Of a stretch of DNA of 64,000 bases, positions 33,808 to 43,100 are shown piece by piece. The stretch is taken from assembly GCA_000721375.1 (NCBI GenBank), contig JOGW01000002.1, positions 744,001 through 808,000 on the forward strand. The letters run 5' to 3'. Position numbers and translations under genes: made by a program. The notes below the pieces were generated by a model. That model had not been told where the DNA came from. It saw nothing but the letters and a program-made list of their open reading frames with translations, and searched no databases. Numbering within the stretch: the stretch's first letter is position 1; every line of letters starts with the position of its first letter. This DNA comes from Streptomyces sp. NRRL B-3428. Its GTDB lineage: Bacteria; Actinomycetota; Actinomycetes; Streptomycetales; Streptomycetaceae.

Positions 33808-34126
33808 GGTGATGCACCTCTGATCAGGCATGCGACGGCACGGCAGGGTGGATCGAAGGTCGGTAGTGGTGGGGTGAGCGGAGGACCCTCCGTCCGGCGC
33901 CGGCCTCCTTCGGCAGCGCAGGCATACGAGATCTCTCGGGTGTCAGCACGAGACGCCGCTCACCCCACCTGGCCGGCGCTACCACCAGGGGGCGGCGTGC
34001 CCGGCCGTTGAGCGGTCGCCACGGATGCAGTGCGCGCATCCGGTGCAGCCACTCATCGGTAATAGGGAGCCCGGACCGGGAAATTGACATCCGGCCCGGG
34101 CTCAAGCGCCGTGCGCGCTTCTGCGC
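33808..34126 (-). promoter_or_regulatory. Presumed promoter region of T4SS operon
   Basis: No gene is visible in this gap between the regulator gene and the pilin gene. It must hold the promoter of the conjugation operon unless transcription reads through from the regulator. A clear hairpin occupies its far end; no recognised -10/-35 or repeat operator could be assigned. Confidence 0.5.
34067..34103 (-). terminator. Hairpin terminator after the sigma-like regulator
   Basis: GAGCCCGGACCGG / CCGGCCCGGGCTC pair with one mismatch in 13, and an 11-base AT-rich loop. It begins 23 bases beyond the regulator stop and separates it from the T4SS operon. Confidence 0.75.
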
Positions 34127-34981
34127 CTACTGGTCCTGCCGCAGCTGGCGGGCGAGGTAGTCGGCCAGGTGCTGCTCGGCCGCGGTGCGGTGCCGGTACA
34201 ACTGGCGCACACTCACCCGCCGCTCGTCGGCGATCCGCTGCATGGACTCGCCTTCCAGCCGCGTACGGGCGATCAGCCGCGCCTCGGCCACATCTACGAC
34301 CCGGGCCTGGACCGCACGGGCCAGCACGGCGAATTCATCGCCTTCATCGCCGTCGACCTGCACAGGCGGTTCATCTGGTGCACCGTGCGCGAGCCTCTGG
34401 ACGGCCGGCGCGTTCAGTCGCCCCAGATACGCGCGCGGCCCTGCCTCGTGGCGGGCTCGTCGCTGCGCCGCGTAGACCAGCCGGTGGAGCGCTCGATCCG
34501 CGGCAGCGAACAACTCCCGGTCCACGAGCGCTTCTTCGTCCAGCGTTACAGTCGCCAGCGCACCCGCCAGAGCGGCGAGCGCCTCCTGCTCCATCTCCGC
34601 GCGTTCCAAGAACGCCGGGCGAGAGGGGCGCGCCAGCATGCGGCGCAGCACCGGCAGCGCCATCGCGCAGGCCACGACATCCCAGGGCGCACCCAATTCC
34701 CGTGCTCGCCGTACCACTTCACTCCATGCAACGGCCCGCGCCGAGGGCGGCGTCGAAGGGTGCGCGAGACGCGAACGGAACTGATCGACGGGCCACTGCT
34801 GTCCGACCGACTGCTCACACACGAAGTGCGCAGGCAGGGTCAGCGGATCCGCGGCGTTGGCCAGCGCGAGGAATGCCCGGTCCAGCTCAGCCAGGGGCGA
34901 ACGCACCACATTCGTATGCCCCTTGGTGTTCGGGACGGCGGGGCAGGCGGCGGACGGACGGCGGGTGTGACGGTGGTGCAT
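34127..34981 (-). CDS. Sigma-70 region 4-like helix-turn-helix regulator
   Basis: 284 residues. The C-terminal 55 residues (EARLIARTRLEGESMQRIAD, then RRVSVRQLYRHRTAAEQHLA) form a helix-turn-helix of the sigma region 4/LuxR type. The rest is helical and lacks an obvious region 2, so a genuine sigma factor is uncertain. The ATG at 34981 has GGGAG upstream; the longer frame back to 35386 is low-complexity. It lies upstream of the T4SS operon and is divergent from the methyltransferase genes across a region with phased repeats, so it is the natural candidate regulator of both. Confidence 0.65.
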   Translation of the reverse strand: MHHRHTRRPSAACPAVPNTKGHTNVVRSPLAELDRAFLALANAADPLTLPAHFVCEQSVGQQWPVDQFRSRLAHPSTPPSARAVAWSEVVRRARELGAPWDVVACAMALPVLRRMLARPSRPAFLERAEMEQEALAALAGALATVTLDEEALVDRELFAAADRALHRLVYAAQRRARHEAGPRAYLGRLNAPAVQRLAHGAPDEPPVQVDGDEGDEFAVLARAVQARVVDVAEARLIARTRLEGESMQRIADERRVSVRQLYRHRTAAEQHLADYLARQLRQDQ

Positions 34982-35463
34982 GACAGGCTCCCGTTGTTCG
35001 GTGGACGGGTGAGGCTTCTGCCGCATCTGTCTCACCGGCCCGCGCCACCGCCGTGCCACCCGAGAGCCACCACCGGACCACGCGCGAACCACCGGCGCGG
35101 CATGTACGAACGCCTCACGCAGCAGCACAGCTGGCGACCAGCAGCGCCCCCAGCGGGCCACCCGCCGTAATCGAACGTAAAGAATCATCAGCCCAGACAG
35201 CTGCCCGGCTGCCCGCGAAAGCACGGTGGTCCGCCACTGGCTCGCAGGTGGCTCGACACTGGCTCGCACCGCAGGTGACCTGTGCAAACGACCGCGCGTA
35301 CGCGATGACCCAGGACCGAGATATGGGAGCAAGGCACCGCGCGCAGAAGACCGAACAGGCCACACCCCACACGTGCACAGCGTCAAAACGGCCGCCTCGC
35401 ACCCCTATTGATTCACGTCAGCACCAGACGCCTGGCCCCTCTCGCCCCGGCGCTACACGCCCC
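34982..35463. other. Divergent intergenic region with phased repeats
   Basis: No confident gene. The region separates the regulator (minus) from the methyltransferase-like gene (plus) and must contain promoters for both. The only clear structure is the set of TGGCTCG direct repeats described separately. It also contains two copies of GCAGGTG (35244-35250 and 35271-35277). Confidence 0.6.
35238..35266. promoter_or_regulatory. Three helically phased TGGCTCG direct repeats
   Basis: TGGCTCG occurs at 35238-35244, 35249-35255 and 35260-35266, with an exact 11-bp period, and the outer copies extend to CACTGGCTCGCA. A spacing of one helical turn on the same face is typical of operators or iterons bound by a cooperative protein. 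The flanking helix-turn-helix regulator is the obvious candidate. Confidence 0.55.
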
Positions 35464-36147
35464 ATGCCGAACACCGAACCCCACCCCTCCCCCACGCCGC
35501 CCGCCTGCGCCCTGCGCCCGCTACCGACCACGATCTGGCTCCCCGCATCCGGCGACACCACCCGCATCCCCGCCGCACCCGCAGTACTCCCGGGCTGGGC
35601 GCTGGCCCGCATCCGCTCCGAGTTCACGCACCGCTCGGGCCATCACCCCGGCGACCTCATCCGCATCGCCATCAGCGACACGGAGCCGGGCATGGACGCC
35701 CGTACTCCCGCGATCACACATTCGGCACCAGGACCCGATTCCGGCATGGAAGCCAACCGGCAACCGAGCATCCCGCCGACACTCCTCGCCGAGCTCCACC
35801 CCAACGCCCTCCCCGCCCAGCCACCGCTCACCGCCTCCGCCGGCGACTTCCCCGGCGCGATGGAGGAGGGCTGGCCCGGCTTCTTCCACCGCGCCCACCG
35901 GCTGCTCCCCACCGACGGCCTCCTGCTACTGGCCACGCGCCAACGCCGAGAAGCCGGCCGCCTCACAGACCCGCTCGGCACGCTGATCGCCTGCGCCCGC
36001 ACCGCTGGCTTCCGCTACCTCCAGCACATCGTGATCGTCCACGGCCACGCGGGCAGCGACCGGATCATCCCTCCCGCCGACACGACAGGGGCGTCGACGG
36101 TGGCGCACTCCGACCTGCTCGCACTCACCGCCATCCACACCCGGTAG
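35464..36147 (+). CDS. Methyltransferase-like protein lacking catalytic motifs
   Basis: 227 residues. The C-terminal part (FFHRAHRLLPTDGLLLLATR, then REAGRLTDPLGTLIACARTA and GFRYLQHIVIV) aligns by eye with the region after the catalytic motif of the next gene (CRHVLRPGGTVAITTRPWRE and onward). There is no DPxxGxGT SAM motif and no SPPY motif, so it is likely a paralogue that has lost catalysis or a regulatory partner. The ATG at 35464 is the best start by composition; the long upstream frame is Pro/Arg-rich. It ends 15 bases before the active methyltransferase gene and is probably cotranscribed. Confidence 0.6.
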   Translation: MPNTEPHPSPTPPACALRPLPTTIWLPASGDTTRIPAAPAVLPGWALARIRSEFTHRSGHHPGDLIRIAISDTEPGMDARTPAITHSAPGPDSGMEANRQPSIPPTLLAELHPNALPAQPPLTASAGDFPGAMEEGWPGFFHRAHRLLPTDGLLLLATRQRREAGRLTDPLGTLIACARTAGFRYLQHIVIVHGHAGSDRIIPPADTTGASTVAHSDLLALTAIHTR

Positions 36148-36162
36148 CAAGGGAGTTCCGCC

Positions 36163-37143
36163 ATGCCCTCCTCCGTCTCGGTGTGGAACACAGCACCCAC
36201 CTCTGCCCCCGCCCAGCGCCGCGGCCGCTACGTCCCCGGCTCCAGCGACCACCCGGCCAAAATGCTCCCGGCTCTGGCCGCCCACGCGATCGCGACCTAC
36301 ACACAGCCCGGCGACGTAGTCCTCGACCCGATGTGCGGCATCGGCACCACCCTCGTCGAAGCCCAACACCTCGGCCGCAACGCGATCGGCGTCGAATACG
36401 AACCCCGCTGGGCCCACATCGCGCGCCTCAACTCCACCAACGCAAGCCACGAAGGCGCCACCAGCCGAGGCCACGTGTACTGCGGCGACGCCCGCGACCT
36501 CCGCTCCCTGATCCCCACCCGCCTCCACGGCAAGATCGCGATGGTCCTCACCTCACCGCCGTACGGCAACTCCGTCCACGGCCAGGTCCGCTCCACCCGA
36601 GACAGCGGCGAAAAGGGCGTCGCCAAGCGCAACTACCGCTACAGCCACGACCCGGACAACCTCGCCCACGTCGGCCTCGACCGCCTCCTCGAAGCCTTCA
36701 CCGAGATCCTCACCCAGTGCCGCCACGTCCTACGCCCCGGCGGCACCGTCGCCATCACCACCCGCCCCTGGCGCGAACGCGGCGAACTCATCGACCTCCC
36801 CTCCGCAGCCCTCGCCGCCGGCGTCGCCGCGGGCCTCACCCCCACGGAACGCAACGTCGCCCTCCTCGCCGGCATCCGCAACGGCCAACTCATCGCCCGC
36901 CCCTCGTTCTTCCAGATGAAGAACGTCCGCGACGCCCGCCGAGGCGGCATCCCCCTCCACCTCGTCCAGCACGAAGACGTTCTCGTCCTGTCGGCCCCGC
37001 AAATCACTGGTCCGGCCCCTGAACGTCCAGCGGAGCACCGCACGACATCGCGCCACCCGGCATGCCCGACGCGGAAGCCGACAACCACGGCCGTCTTCCG
37101 CTCTCGTACATGCCGTGACAACCGGGGGCCACGACATGCCTGA
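36163..37143 (+). CDS. DNA methyltransferase, N6A or N4C type
   Basis: 326 residues. SAM-binding motif I is VVLDPMCGIGTTLVEAQHLG (about 47-66) and the catalytic motif IV is LTSPPYGNSVHG (about 130-141), followed by LRPGGTVAITTRPW. The order motif I before IV excludes the common beta-class order and fits amino-methyltransferases of the TRM11-like or gamma type. The last 55 residues (from about PAPERPAEHRTTS) look like non-domain Arg/Thr-rich extension. AAGGGAG precedes the ATG. Next to int/xis it likely modifies element DNA against host restriction; no cognate endonuclease gene was seen. Confidence 0.82.
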   Translation: MPSSVSVWNTAPTSAPAQRRGRYVPGSSDHPAKMLPALAAHAIATYTQPGDVVLDPMCGIGTTLVEAQHLGRNAIGVEYEPRWAHIARLNSTNASHEGATSRGHVYCGDARDLRSLIPTRLHGKIAMVLTSPPYGNSVHGQVRSTRDSGEKGVAKRNYRYSHDPDNLAHVGLDRLLEAFTEILTQCRHVLRPGGTVAITTRPWRERGELIDLPSAALAAGVAAGLTPTERNVALLAGIRNGQLIARPSFFQMKNVRDARRGGIPLHLVQHEDVLVLSAPQITGPAPERPAEHRTTSRHPACPTRKPTTTAVFRSRTCRDNRGPRHA

Positions 37144-37552
37144 TACGAGGAGCGGTGAAGTACCTGATGAGAACGGTGACGCGACTCTGGGTGATCCGCT
37201 TGACGAGCGCCCCGAGATCGAGCGTCCATGGTCGACGGCCGACCACCGACGGGCGGCCAACGGCCATGTCCGACCGCCGTGTTCCGCATTACAGCACCGG
37301 CCCACTCCATGCTCGACACCCCCTCTTCGCCGACCCGAGTCTGGCTCCTCTGCCCTGCCTTGCGAGCGCCTGTTGACGCCGCGGGAAGCGGCCGAGCGGC
37401 TCGGCATACAGCGCAAGACGCTCTACAACTGGGCCGGAACCTGGGAGGTGCATCGGCGGGGCCCAGAACCCCTGCGCCTTGAAGGGCGGGCGTTGCGCTA
37501 CCGCGAATCGGACGTCGACCGTTACATCGCGAACCTGCCACGAGCGACCTGA
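37136..37552 (+). CDS. xis: Excisionase-type helix-turn-helix protein
   Basis: 138 residues. The C-terminal 65 residues form a MerR/excisionase winged helix: LLTPREAAERLGIQRKTLYN, then RRGPEPLRLEGRALRYRESD and VDRYIANL. The N-terminal 70 residues are Pro/Arg-rich and may be poorly structured. The ATG overlaps the methyltransferase end by 8 bases and has GGGGG upstream. A later, shorter start is possible since the domain begins only near residue 72. It lies 32 bases before the integrase gene, as typical Xis genes do, and should control excision direction. Confidence 0.78.
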   Translation: MPDTRSGEVPDENGDATLGDPLDERPEIERPWSTADHRRAANGHVRPPCSALQHRPTPCSTPPLRRPESGSSALPCERLLTPREAAERLGIQRKTLYNWAGTWEVHRRGPEPLRLEGRALRYRESDVDRYIANLPRAT

Positions 37553-37584
37553 CCGCACTGCGGCGGAGAACCGGAGCGACGCCG

Positions 37585-38937
37585 ATGGCAAAAGAAGAGC
37601 CGTACGACCGATGGCATGTATCCCGACCCAACGAGGCGGAATGCCCCGACCACCCCGGTCTGGTGCCGTCCAAGAGGCACGGGTGCGAGATGCGGTGGCA
37701 GGCCCGCTGGCGGGACAGCGAGGGAAAGCAGCAGACCAAACTCTTCGCCAAAAACAGGAAGACGGCTGCGCTCGCCTACCAGCGCAGCCAGCGGGCCGCT
37801 GTTGAGGAGGGGCGGGATCCCTTCCCGTCTCGACGTAACAAGAAGAAGAGCTCCACGCCGACGATCGCCGACTACGTCGAGACCTTCCTGTCCCGGCACG
37901 AGGGTCGGGTCGGGACGATCGAGACCTACGGCTTCCGCCTGCGTGGCCATGTGGTTCCGGCGCTCGGCGACCGGGCGATCGGTGAGGTGCAGCGGGGCGA
38001 GTACCGCGACTTCTTCACCACGCTCAAGGCCGCAGGCATGCCGGACAGCACCCGATCCGGAGTCAAGAAATCCCTCTCGGCGATGCTCTCAATGGCCGTG
38101 GAGGACGGCCATCTTCAGGGGAATCCGGTCTCCGGAATCCGTCTCCCCAAGGGGTCGGGGAAGGGAGTCCAACTCACTTGGGCGCATGTCGTCGCTCTTG
38201 CCGACTCGATCAACCCCCGTTACAGGATCCTTATCTGGTTCGGATCCCTCCAGGGGCTGCGATCCATGGAGGCCACCGGCGTCCGCCGTATCGACCTGGA
38301 GACGGTCCCTGAACGGCAGTTGGTCGAGGAGCAGCGACGACGTGGAAAGGCGGCACCCCTGAAAACAGCAGCCAGCCGTGCACCGCTCGCCGTCGGGGCG
38401 TTCCTCTGGGACGAATACCAAGCCCACCTTGCCCGCTGGCGGGCGCCGCTGCCCGCTGCGGCTCTGCGCAAACGGCAGCGACGCGGACTGGCACCGATCC
38501 CCGAAGAGTTCCGCGATCTCGTGACCGTCACCCGGTTCTGGACCCCCGTACGGCAAAGCACTCTGTCCAAGGAGTTCGATCTGGCGAAGGAACGGGCGCG
38601 GGCACAGGGCGTGATGGTGCCTGCGGGAGCGACGTTCTGGGACCTCCGGCACTTCGCCGACGCAGTTCTCGTGGCCTCAGGACTGGAGCCCCGGAAGGTG
38701 CAGGCCCGGATGCGTCACGCGCGGCTCGCCGAAACACTCGACACGTACGGGTACCTGGTGTGGGAAGTGGACTGGGACAACGCACCGGCGTCGTTCGAGG
38801 AGCTGTACGGGGTCCCCGCCCCGGCAGGGCTCCCCGCGACAGCGTTGACGCCACGAACCGAACGGCAGCACGCGCGTGAGCACCGACAGCGGCCCGCACC
38901 CTGCTGCGACTCGTTACAGACGAAAGACGCGCACTGA
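37585..38937 (+). CDS. int: Tyrosine-type site-specific integrase
   Basis: 450 residues. An N-terminal arm-binding region with zinc-like residues is followed by a SAM-like core-binding domain (about 90-185, TIADYVETFLSRHEG). The catalytic domain shows Arg I in QGLRSMEA (R226), Arg II in WDLRH (R355), His in RMRHARL (H378) and the Tyr nucleophile at Y388 in TLDTYGY. The usual His three before Arg II is Trp352 (FWDLRH), a change to a normally catalytic position. GGAG precedes the ATG. It is the integrase of the element; the att site should lie directly downstream. Confidence 0.9.
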   Translation: MAKEEPYDRWHVSRPNEAECPDHPGLVPSKRHGCEMRWQARWRDSEGKQQTKLFAKNRKTAALAYQRSQRAAVEEGRDPFPSRRNKKKSSTPTIADYVETFLSRHEGRVGTIETYGFRLRGHVVPALGDRAIGEVQRGEYRDFFTTLKAAGMPDSTRSGVKKSLSAMLSMAVEDGHLQGNPVSGIRLPKGSGKGVQLTWAHVVALADSINPRYRILIWFGSLQGLRSMEATGVRRIDLETVPERQLVEEQRRRGKAAPLKTAASRAPLAVGAFLWDEYQAHLARWRAPLPAAALRKRQRRGLAPIPEEFRDLVTVTRFWTPVRQSTLSKEFDLAKERARAQGVMVPAGATFWDLRHFADAVLVASGLEPRKVQARMRHARLAETLDTYGYLVWEVDWDNAPASFEELYGVPAPAGLPATALTPRTERQHAREHRQRPAPCCDSLQTKDAH

Positions 38938-39093
38938 CCGCCACTGACGAGAGAGTCAGAAAGATTGCTCTGACAGGAATCAGGCACTCCCTCACAGGAT
39001 CTGCCATGCGCATTCGGATCCTTGTGATCCACCGCGCCGCCCTCAGTCAAGCGTCACTCCGCGCCTGGCCTTCTGAACAACAGCCGTCGCCGC
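38938..39093. other. Presumed element boundary next to integrase
   Basis: No gene. Overlapping small inverted repeats occur just after the integrase stop: CTGAC (38944-38948) / GTCAG (38955-38959), and the extended GTCAGA (38955-38960) / TCTGAC (38969-38974). They could be a weak terminator or integrase-arm sites. No tRNA 3' end is recognisable, so the integration target is unknown. Confidence 0.35.
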
Positions 39094-39670
39094 CTACGCG
39101 GCATCCAACACCGCCCCGAAGTACTCGACGGCTTCATCGCCAGCACCGAAGTGGCATTGGAACCCCCATAGCGGCGGGGTGAGGTGGTCTTCGATCGCGC
39201 GAGGTGCGAGGTTGGCCAGGGACTTGTTCACATGGGCCCAGACACCTTCGACGGGGGTGAGGTCGGGTGCGTAGGGCGGGAGTTTGACGATGGTGAGCCA
39301 GTCGCTACTCCATCCACCAGCGGACCACTGCCCGTTCATCGCGCCCGACGGCCCGGTGCGCGGGGACCTGCGGCGATCAGCCCAAGCTGGGCTTACCGGT
39401 AGCCGAACAGGCATGGATCAGCTCCGCGACCCTCGCCAGGGCCCACCGCTGATCCTGGGCCCAGCCGTGCCCCGCCGGGTCCCTTGGACACCAAGCCCGC
39501 TCTGCTGCCCTCCCGCCAAACGTACGCCGACGTCCCGGAAACCCGTAACCTGCGGCCACCTCCGGCTGCCGCAGGCCACGCTCGAACATCTCCACGGCCT
39601 CGAAACGCACTACCTCACGCCCACGAAGACCTGCCGTCCCTATCGCGGCGTCAAGAACGATGTCGAGCAC
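39094..39670 (-). pseudogene. IS630-type transposase remnant, frameshifted and internally deleted
   Basis: The minus strand carries recognisable parts of an IS630-like transposase in several frames. An N-terminal piece (EVVRFEAVEMFERGLRQPEV) is followed by GHGWAQDQRWALARVAELIH, then in another frame VPAHRAVGRDERAVVRWW ending at a stop, and then the C-terminal piece WLTIVKLPPYAPDLTPVEGV with WAHVNKSLANLAPR. The central stretch with the first two catalytic Asp residues is gone; only the final Glu region remains. The total of about 580 bases is roughly half a complete gene. It cannot be active and marks DNA turnover between the element and the toxin island. Confidence 0.8.
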
Positions 39671-39792
39671 TCACCCGGTACATAACCTTCAAGACCAACC
39701 TCTGCTGTGTTGTGGTGCGTCGGCAGTTTGATCAAATATTCTCGAGTCCACCGTTCACCCTATGCGCTTTCCAGCTTCCATCTCCCTCAGGA

Positions 39793-40179
39793 TCAGCAAT
39801 TACCAGCCCTCCAGAAGGTTGACCGCCACCAGTAGAGAACGCTTCGGTCATCAGGCCACGGTTCCTCCTGGACTGACGCATCCTCGAAATGGTCGACCGT
39901 GAGGTCGATCGGGCGAAACCCTTCATCCAGCGGTTCATCGCTCGCTGGAGAGCGGACATTGGAGGAGAAACGCTCTTCGCTTACCCCTGCATCCGCATAC
40001 ACCCTTTGGGCGTCAATAAGGCAATTCCGATTTGCACCCCCGGAAAGCAGCGGCCACCTAAGCTGGGTAATATCATCTTCCCAGAAGCAGACAGGGCAGA
40101 TGAGCGAAGAACCCGCCAGTCCGGGGTGCACCACATGGCCGCAGCACGGACATGGGGACCGATCACACAATTGCGTCAC
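39793..40179 (-). CDS. CPCC family cysteine-rich protein, putative immunity protein
   Basis: 128 residues. The N-terminal motif SPCPCCGHVV plus ICPVCFWEDD gives two CxxC-type pairs, matching the CPCC zinc-knuckle family that often sits directly after RHS or other polymorphic toxin genes. The later part (DHFEDASVQEEPWPDDRSVL) is acidic. The GTG start shares GTGA with the stop of the RHS gene, so the pair is translationally coupled in the toxin-immunity order. The surrounding DNA is visibly less GC-rich than the window average, suggesting it travelled together with the toxin tip. Confidence 0.75.
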   Translation of the reverse strand: MTQLCDRSPCPCCGHVVHPGLAGSSLICPVCFWEDDITQLRWPLLSGGANRNCLIDAQRVYADAGVSEERFSSNVRSPASDEPLDEGFRPIDLTVDHFEDASVQEEPWPDDRSVLYWWRSTFWRAGNC

Positions 40180-43100
40180 GGAATCAGCGCTCCGGGTTGA
40201 TTATTAAAGTGACCCATTGGATTCTCCGGCCTATAGTATGTAACTATTCCCCTCTCGCCCGCTATGCCAAATTCACCAGTCCCAGGGTCAAGGAAGTATC
40301 TCGTATTCCCATCTCGCTTAATCATCACCCCCGGCCGCCGGCCGTCACATACGCACATTAGATCTTCTGCCGCATACCCATACTCGGCTTGACTATCGAA
40401 ACCCATTTCTTCGCCATGCCGCGCAAAATGATCGTCAAGATTCCCCTTGCTGGTCCACTTCTCGACTCCACAACCAGAATTATGGACAAGGACTGGCGTG
40501 TCACCTGCCAGCACATAGTACGTGTGGATGTCGTCAACGGTGAGGTTGTAGGTACGCGCGTACCTGGCGAATGGATTGTTCCCCGTGACGATAACGGTAC
40601 TGCCGTCGTCAGTCAGGAGTGTCATGTCGGGGGTCAGATCGCCAGCCGCGATCCAGGCCTTCTCTGACGGGGACCAGAAAGGGTGTTCGTGTGTTGCTGT
40701 GAGCTGTTCAACGCCGTCTTCAGTGGCGATGGACAATGTGTTGAACTGCTTGTCATCCTCGGTGCGAATGAGGCGAGTCACCTTGCGGGGCCCGGACTCT
40801 CCGCTGTACGGGTCCGTGGCGAGAACTTCGTCGCCTATCTCAACGTCCTCGATGTTCTTTGTGCTGCCATCGGCCATCAGGACGTCCGTGCCGGCGAGGA
40901 AGCACTTTTTGCAACCGAAAAGCCTATTCCACAGCCTCCCCGTGCTGCCGGGGTATTCGCCTAGATTGATGGGTTTCCGTGCAGCCGTGCCAGCGCCTCG
41001 AGCGGCACCAGCACTGCCACCCACGCCGTCAAAGATGCCATATTCGCTGGCCACACCCGCCATTTGGGCGTCCCAGAAGAAATACGTCAACTCGTCTGGG
41101 CAACCCATGTCGAAGCACGTGTTGACCGCTTCGGCAATTGCGCTCATCGCCCGCGACTGATCGCCCTGGTAATCCTTCGGTTGATAGTTCTTCCAGAACT
41201 GTTCCATCCATCTAGCCGCTTCGGACTGCTTGTCGAAGTAGGAGTGGACTGTGTCTGAGATGAAGGCGAGAGCAGCATTTTCTTTACTGGCGTCGGAAGC
41301 GACGTCGTTTGCGGTGGGTTCGTAGTCTTTGGTCTCGCTGTGGTAGTCCCAGTTGCCGTTGTTGTCCTGGGTGAAGGTCTCGTTGTCTCCGTTGCACTGG
41401 TTGCTATTGGAGCCTCCGCAGGCCCCATCCGGGCGCAGGCCCGTGGGGTCGGACAGCGTTGTGGGGTTGTTGTTGCCGTAGGTGTAGCCGTGCATCTGCT
41501 GAGGGTCGACGAGGTCCATCAAGGGGTCGACGCTGATGAAGCGGCCGATTCTCGGGTCGTATTCGCGGGCCCCGAGGTGAGTGAGACCGGTGTCGGCGTC
41601 TTTCGTGCCACCGACGAACCCCTTGTCTCCGGCCCAATCGGTGGGCTGGGTACCGCGAGGTGCACCAAAGATGGTGCTCTTGCGGCGAGTGACAGACTGG
41701 GCTGCGTCTGACGTGACCTGGGTGGTTCCTGTGCCGTGATGGTCGCTGAAAAGGAAGGTCAGCTTGCCGTCGGTGCGCACGGCGATGGGTGACGCGCCGA
41801 CGGAGTAGTAGCGCGTTCCTGTGACGGTGCCGTTCTTGTCCAGGTGGAGCTCGTTGCCACCGGGCAGGTAGAGAGTGGTGCCGGTGGAGTCTCGGCGGAT
41901 AAGGCGCTGGCCTTCTGTGTCGTAGAGGTAGTTGGTCGTGTCGGTTACCTGCGTGACGGACTTCAGATGACCTTCGTCGTCCCAGTCGAAGACCTCTGTG
42001 TCATCGGATCCGATCTTGCGGGTCTCGGCATTGCCGGCATCATCGTAGGTGTAGATCTCTTCGCTGGGACCGGTGCCGGTCTGGGTGACCTTTGGCAGGT
42101 TGTGCTTACCGGTCTCCGGTGCAGCGTAGGTACGGACTGTGTCGGCAGTAGGCCCGGAAGCGGTCTTGTGCTGTGTCTCCGTCTTGCGGTTACCGACGGC
42201 GTCATAGGAATAGGTGGTCCAGTACGCGTCGGGACCGCCGATCACCGAGTCTGACGGTGAGGTCGCACACTGCTCGCTGGTGTTCGTCCAGGCGTCGGTG
42301 ATACGAGTGAGCGCGTCCAGCTTGAAACACTGCGTGTCGGTCGTGCGTGCGGCATCTTGTCCGTAACCAGTGGCGATCGAGGTGACGTTGCCCGCGAGGT
42401 CGTAGCTGTACCCGGTGTCCTCGACGCGCTGTGGTGCGACCTGACGGTCCAGGTAGGAGTGGGTCAGCTGGCCCGTATGAGGGTCGTACACGTTGCTGCG
42501 CGCGAGAATCTTGCCGAACTCGCCGTACTCCTGGCGGATGGAACGGCCGTAGTGGTCGTATTGGCTCGCTGAGACCAGGGCGGCGTCAGCGATACCGCCG
42601 GTGTCGGTTCCGACGGTGTCGAGCAGGCCGGTGACTGCGGTGTAGGTGTTGTTCACCTGTTCTTCAGGCAGGCCGCCGATGGCCGGATGATGCTCGTACA
42701 TGACCTGACCGGTCTTGTCGTTGTACGAGGTTGTCCATTGGTAGGTGCCGGCGAGCTTGCCTTCGCTGTCAGGGACGGTCACCTTCGTGCCAACTGGCTG
42801 GTAGAGAGCGTTGTACGAGGTGACAGCGGTCTCGTAGGCCTTGCCTTCGACATAGCGGGTGGCCTTGGCCGGCTGGCCCTTGCCCTTGGTCGCGTCGTCA
42901 TAGGTCCAGCTGGCGAGGGTGGTGGTGCCCTTCTTCAGGAATGTCCTGCGGCCCAGTGCGTCGTAGTCGGAGTGCAAGGTGATGCCGCGGGCGACGCTCG
43001 TGCTGTCGGTGGCCCGGTCACCCTTGTCGAAGACAGTGGTGGAGACGCCCTTGTCCGGGTCCTCGACCTTCGCCGGACGTCCACGCACGTCATAGCTGTA

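Larger units (their letters stand above)
3333..38974. mobile_element. Putative T4SS-type integrative conjugative element (left limit unknown)
   Basis: A tyrosine integrase and excisionase at one end, a methyltransferase, a sigma-like regulator, and a contiguous set of conjugative T4SS genes (VirB2-like, VirB6-like, PrgI, VirB4, VirD4/TraG, lytic enzyme) together indicate an ICE. The Tad operon and the MoxR/VWA block lie on the inner side of these and are provisionally included. The right limit is placed just past the integrase, where decayed IS DNA begins. No att direct repeat, tRNA or relaxase was found, so the left limit may lie beyond the window; the start given is only the first gene judged likely to belong. 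Confidence 0.5.

Noticed and set aside
35100..35277. Origin of transfer or replication at the phased repeats
   Set aside because: Three short direct repeats alone do not identify an origin; no nick site, AT-rich unwinding region or relaxase gene accompanies them.
38938..39093. tRNA gene as integration target
   Set aside because: No T-arm-like or cloverleaf sequence could be found next to the integrase.
39094..39670. Intact IS630 element
   Set aside because: The reading frame is broken, the central catalytic region is missing and no terminal inverted repeats were seen.
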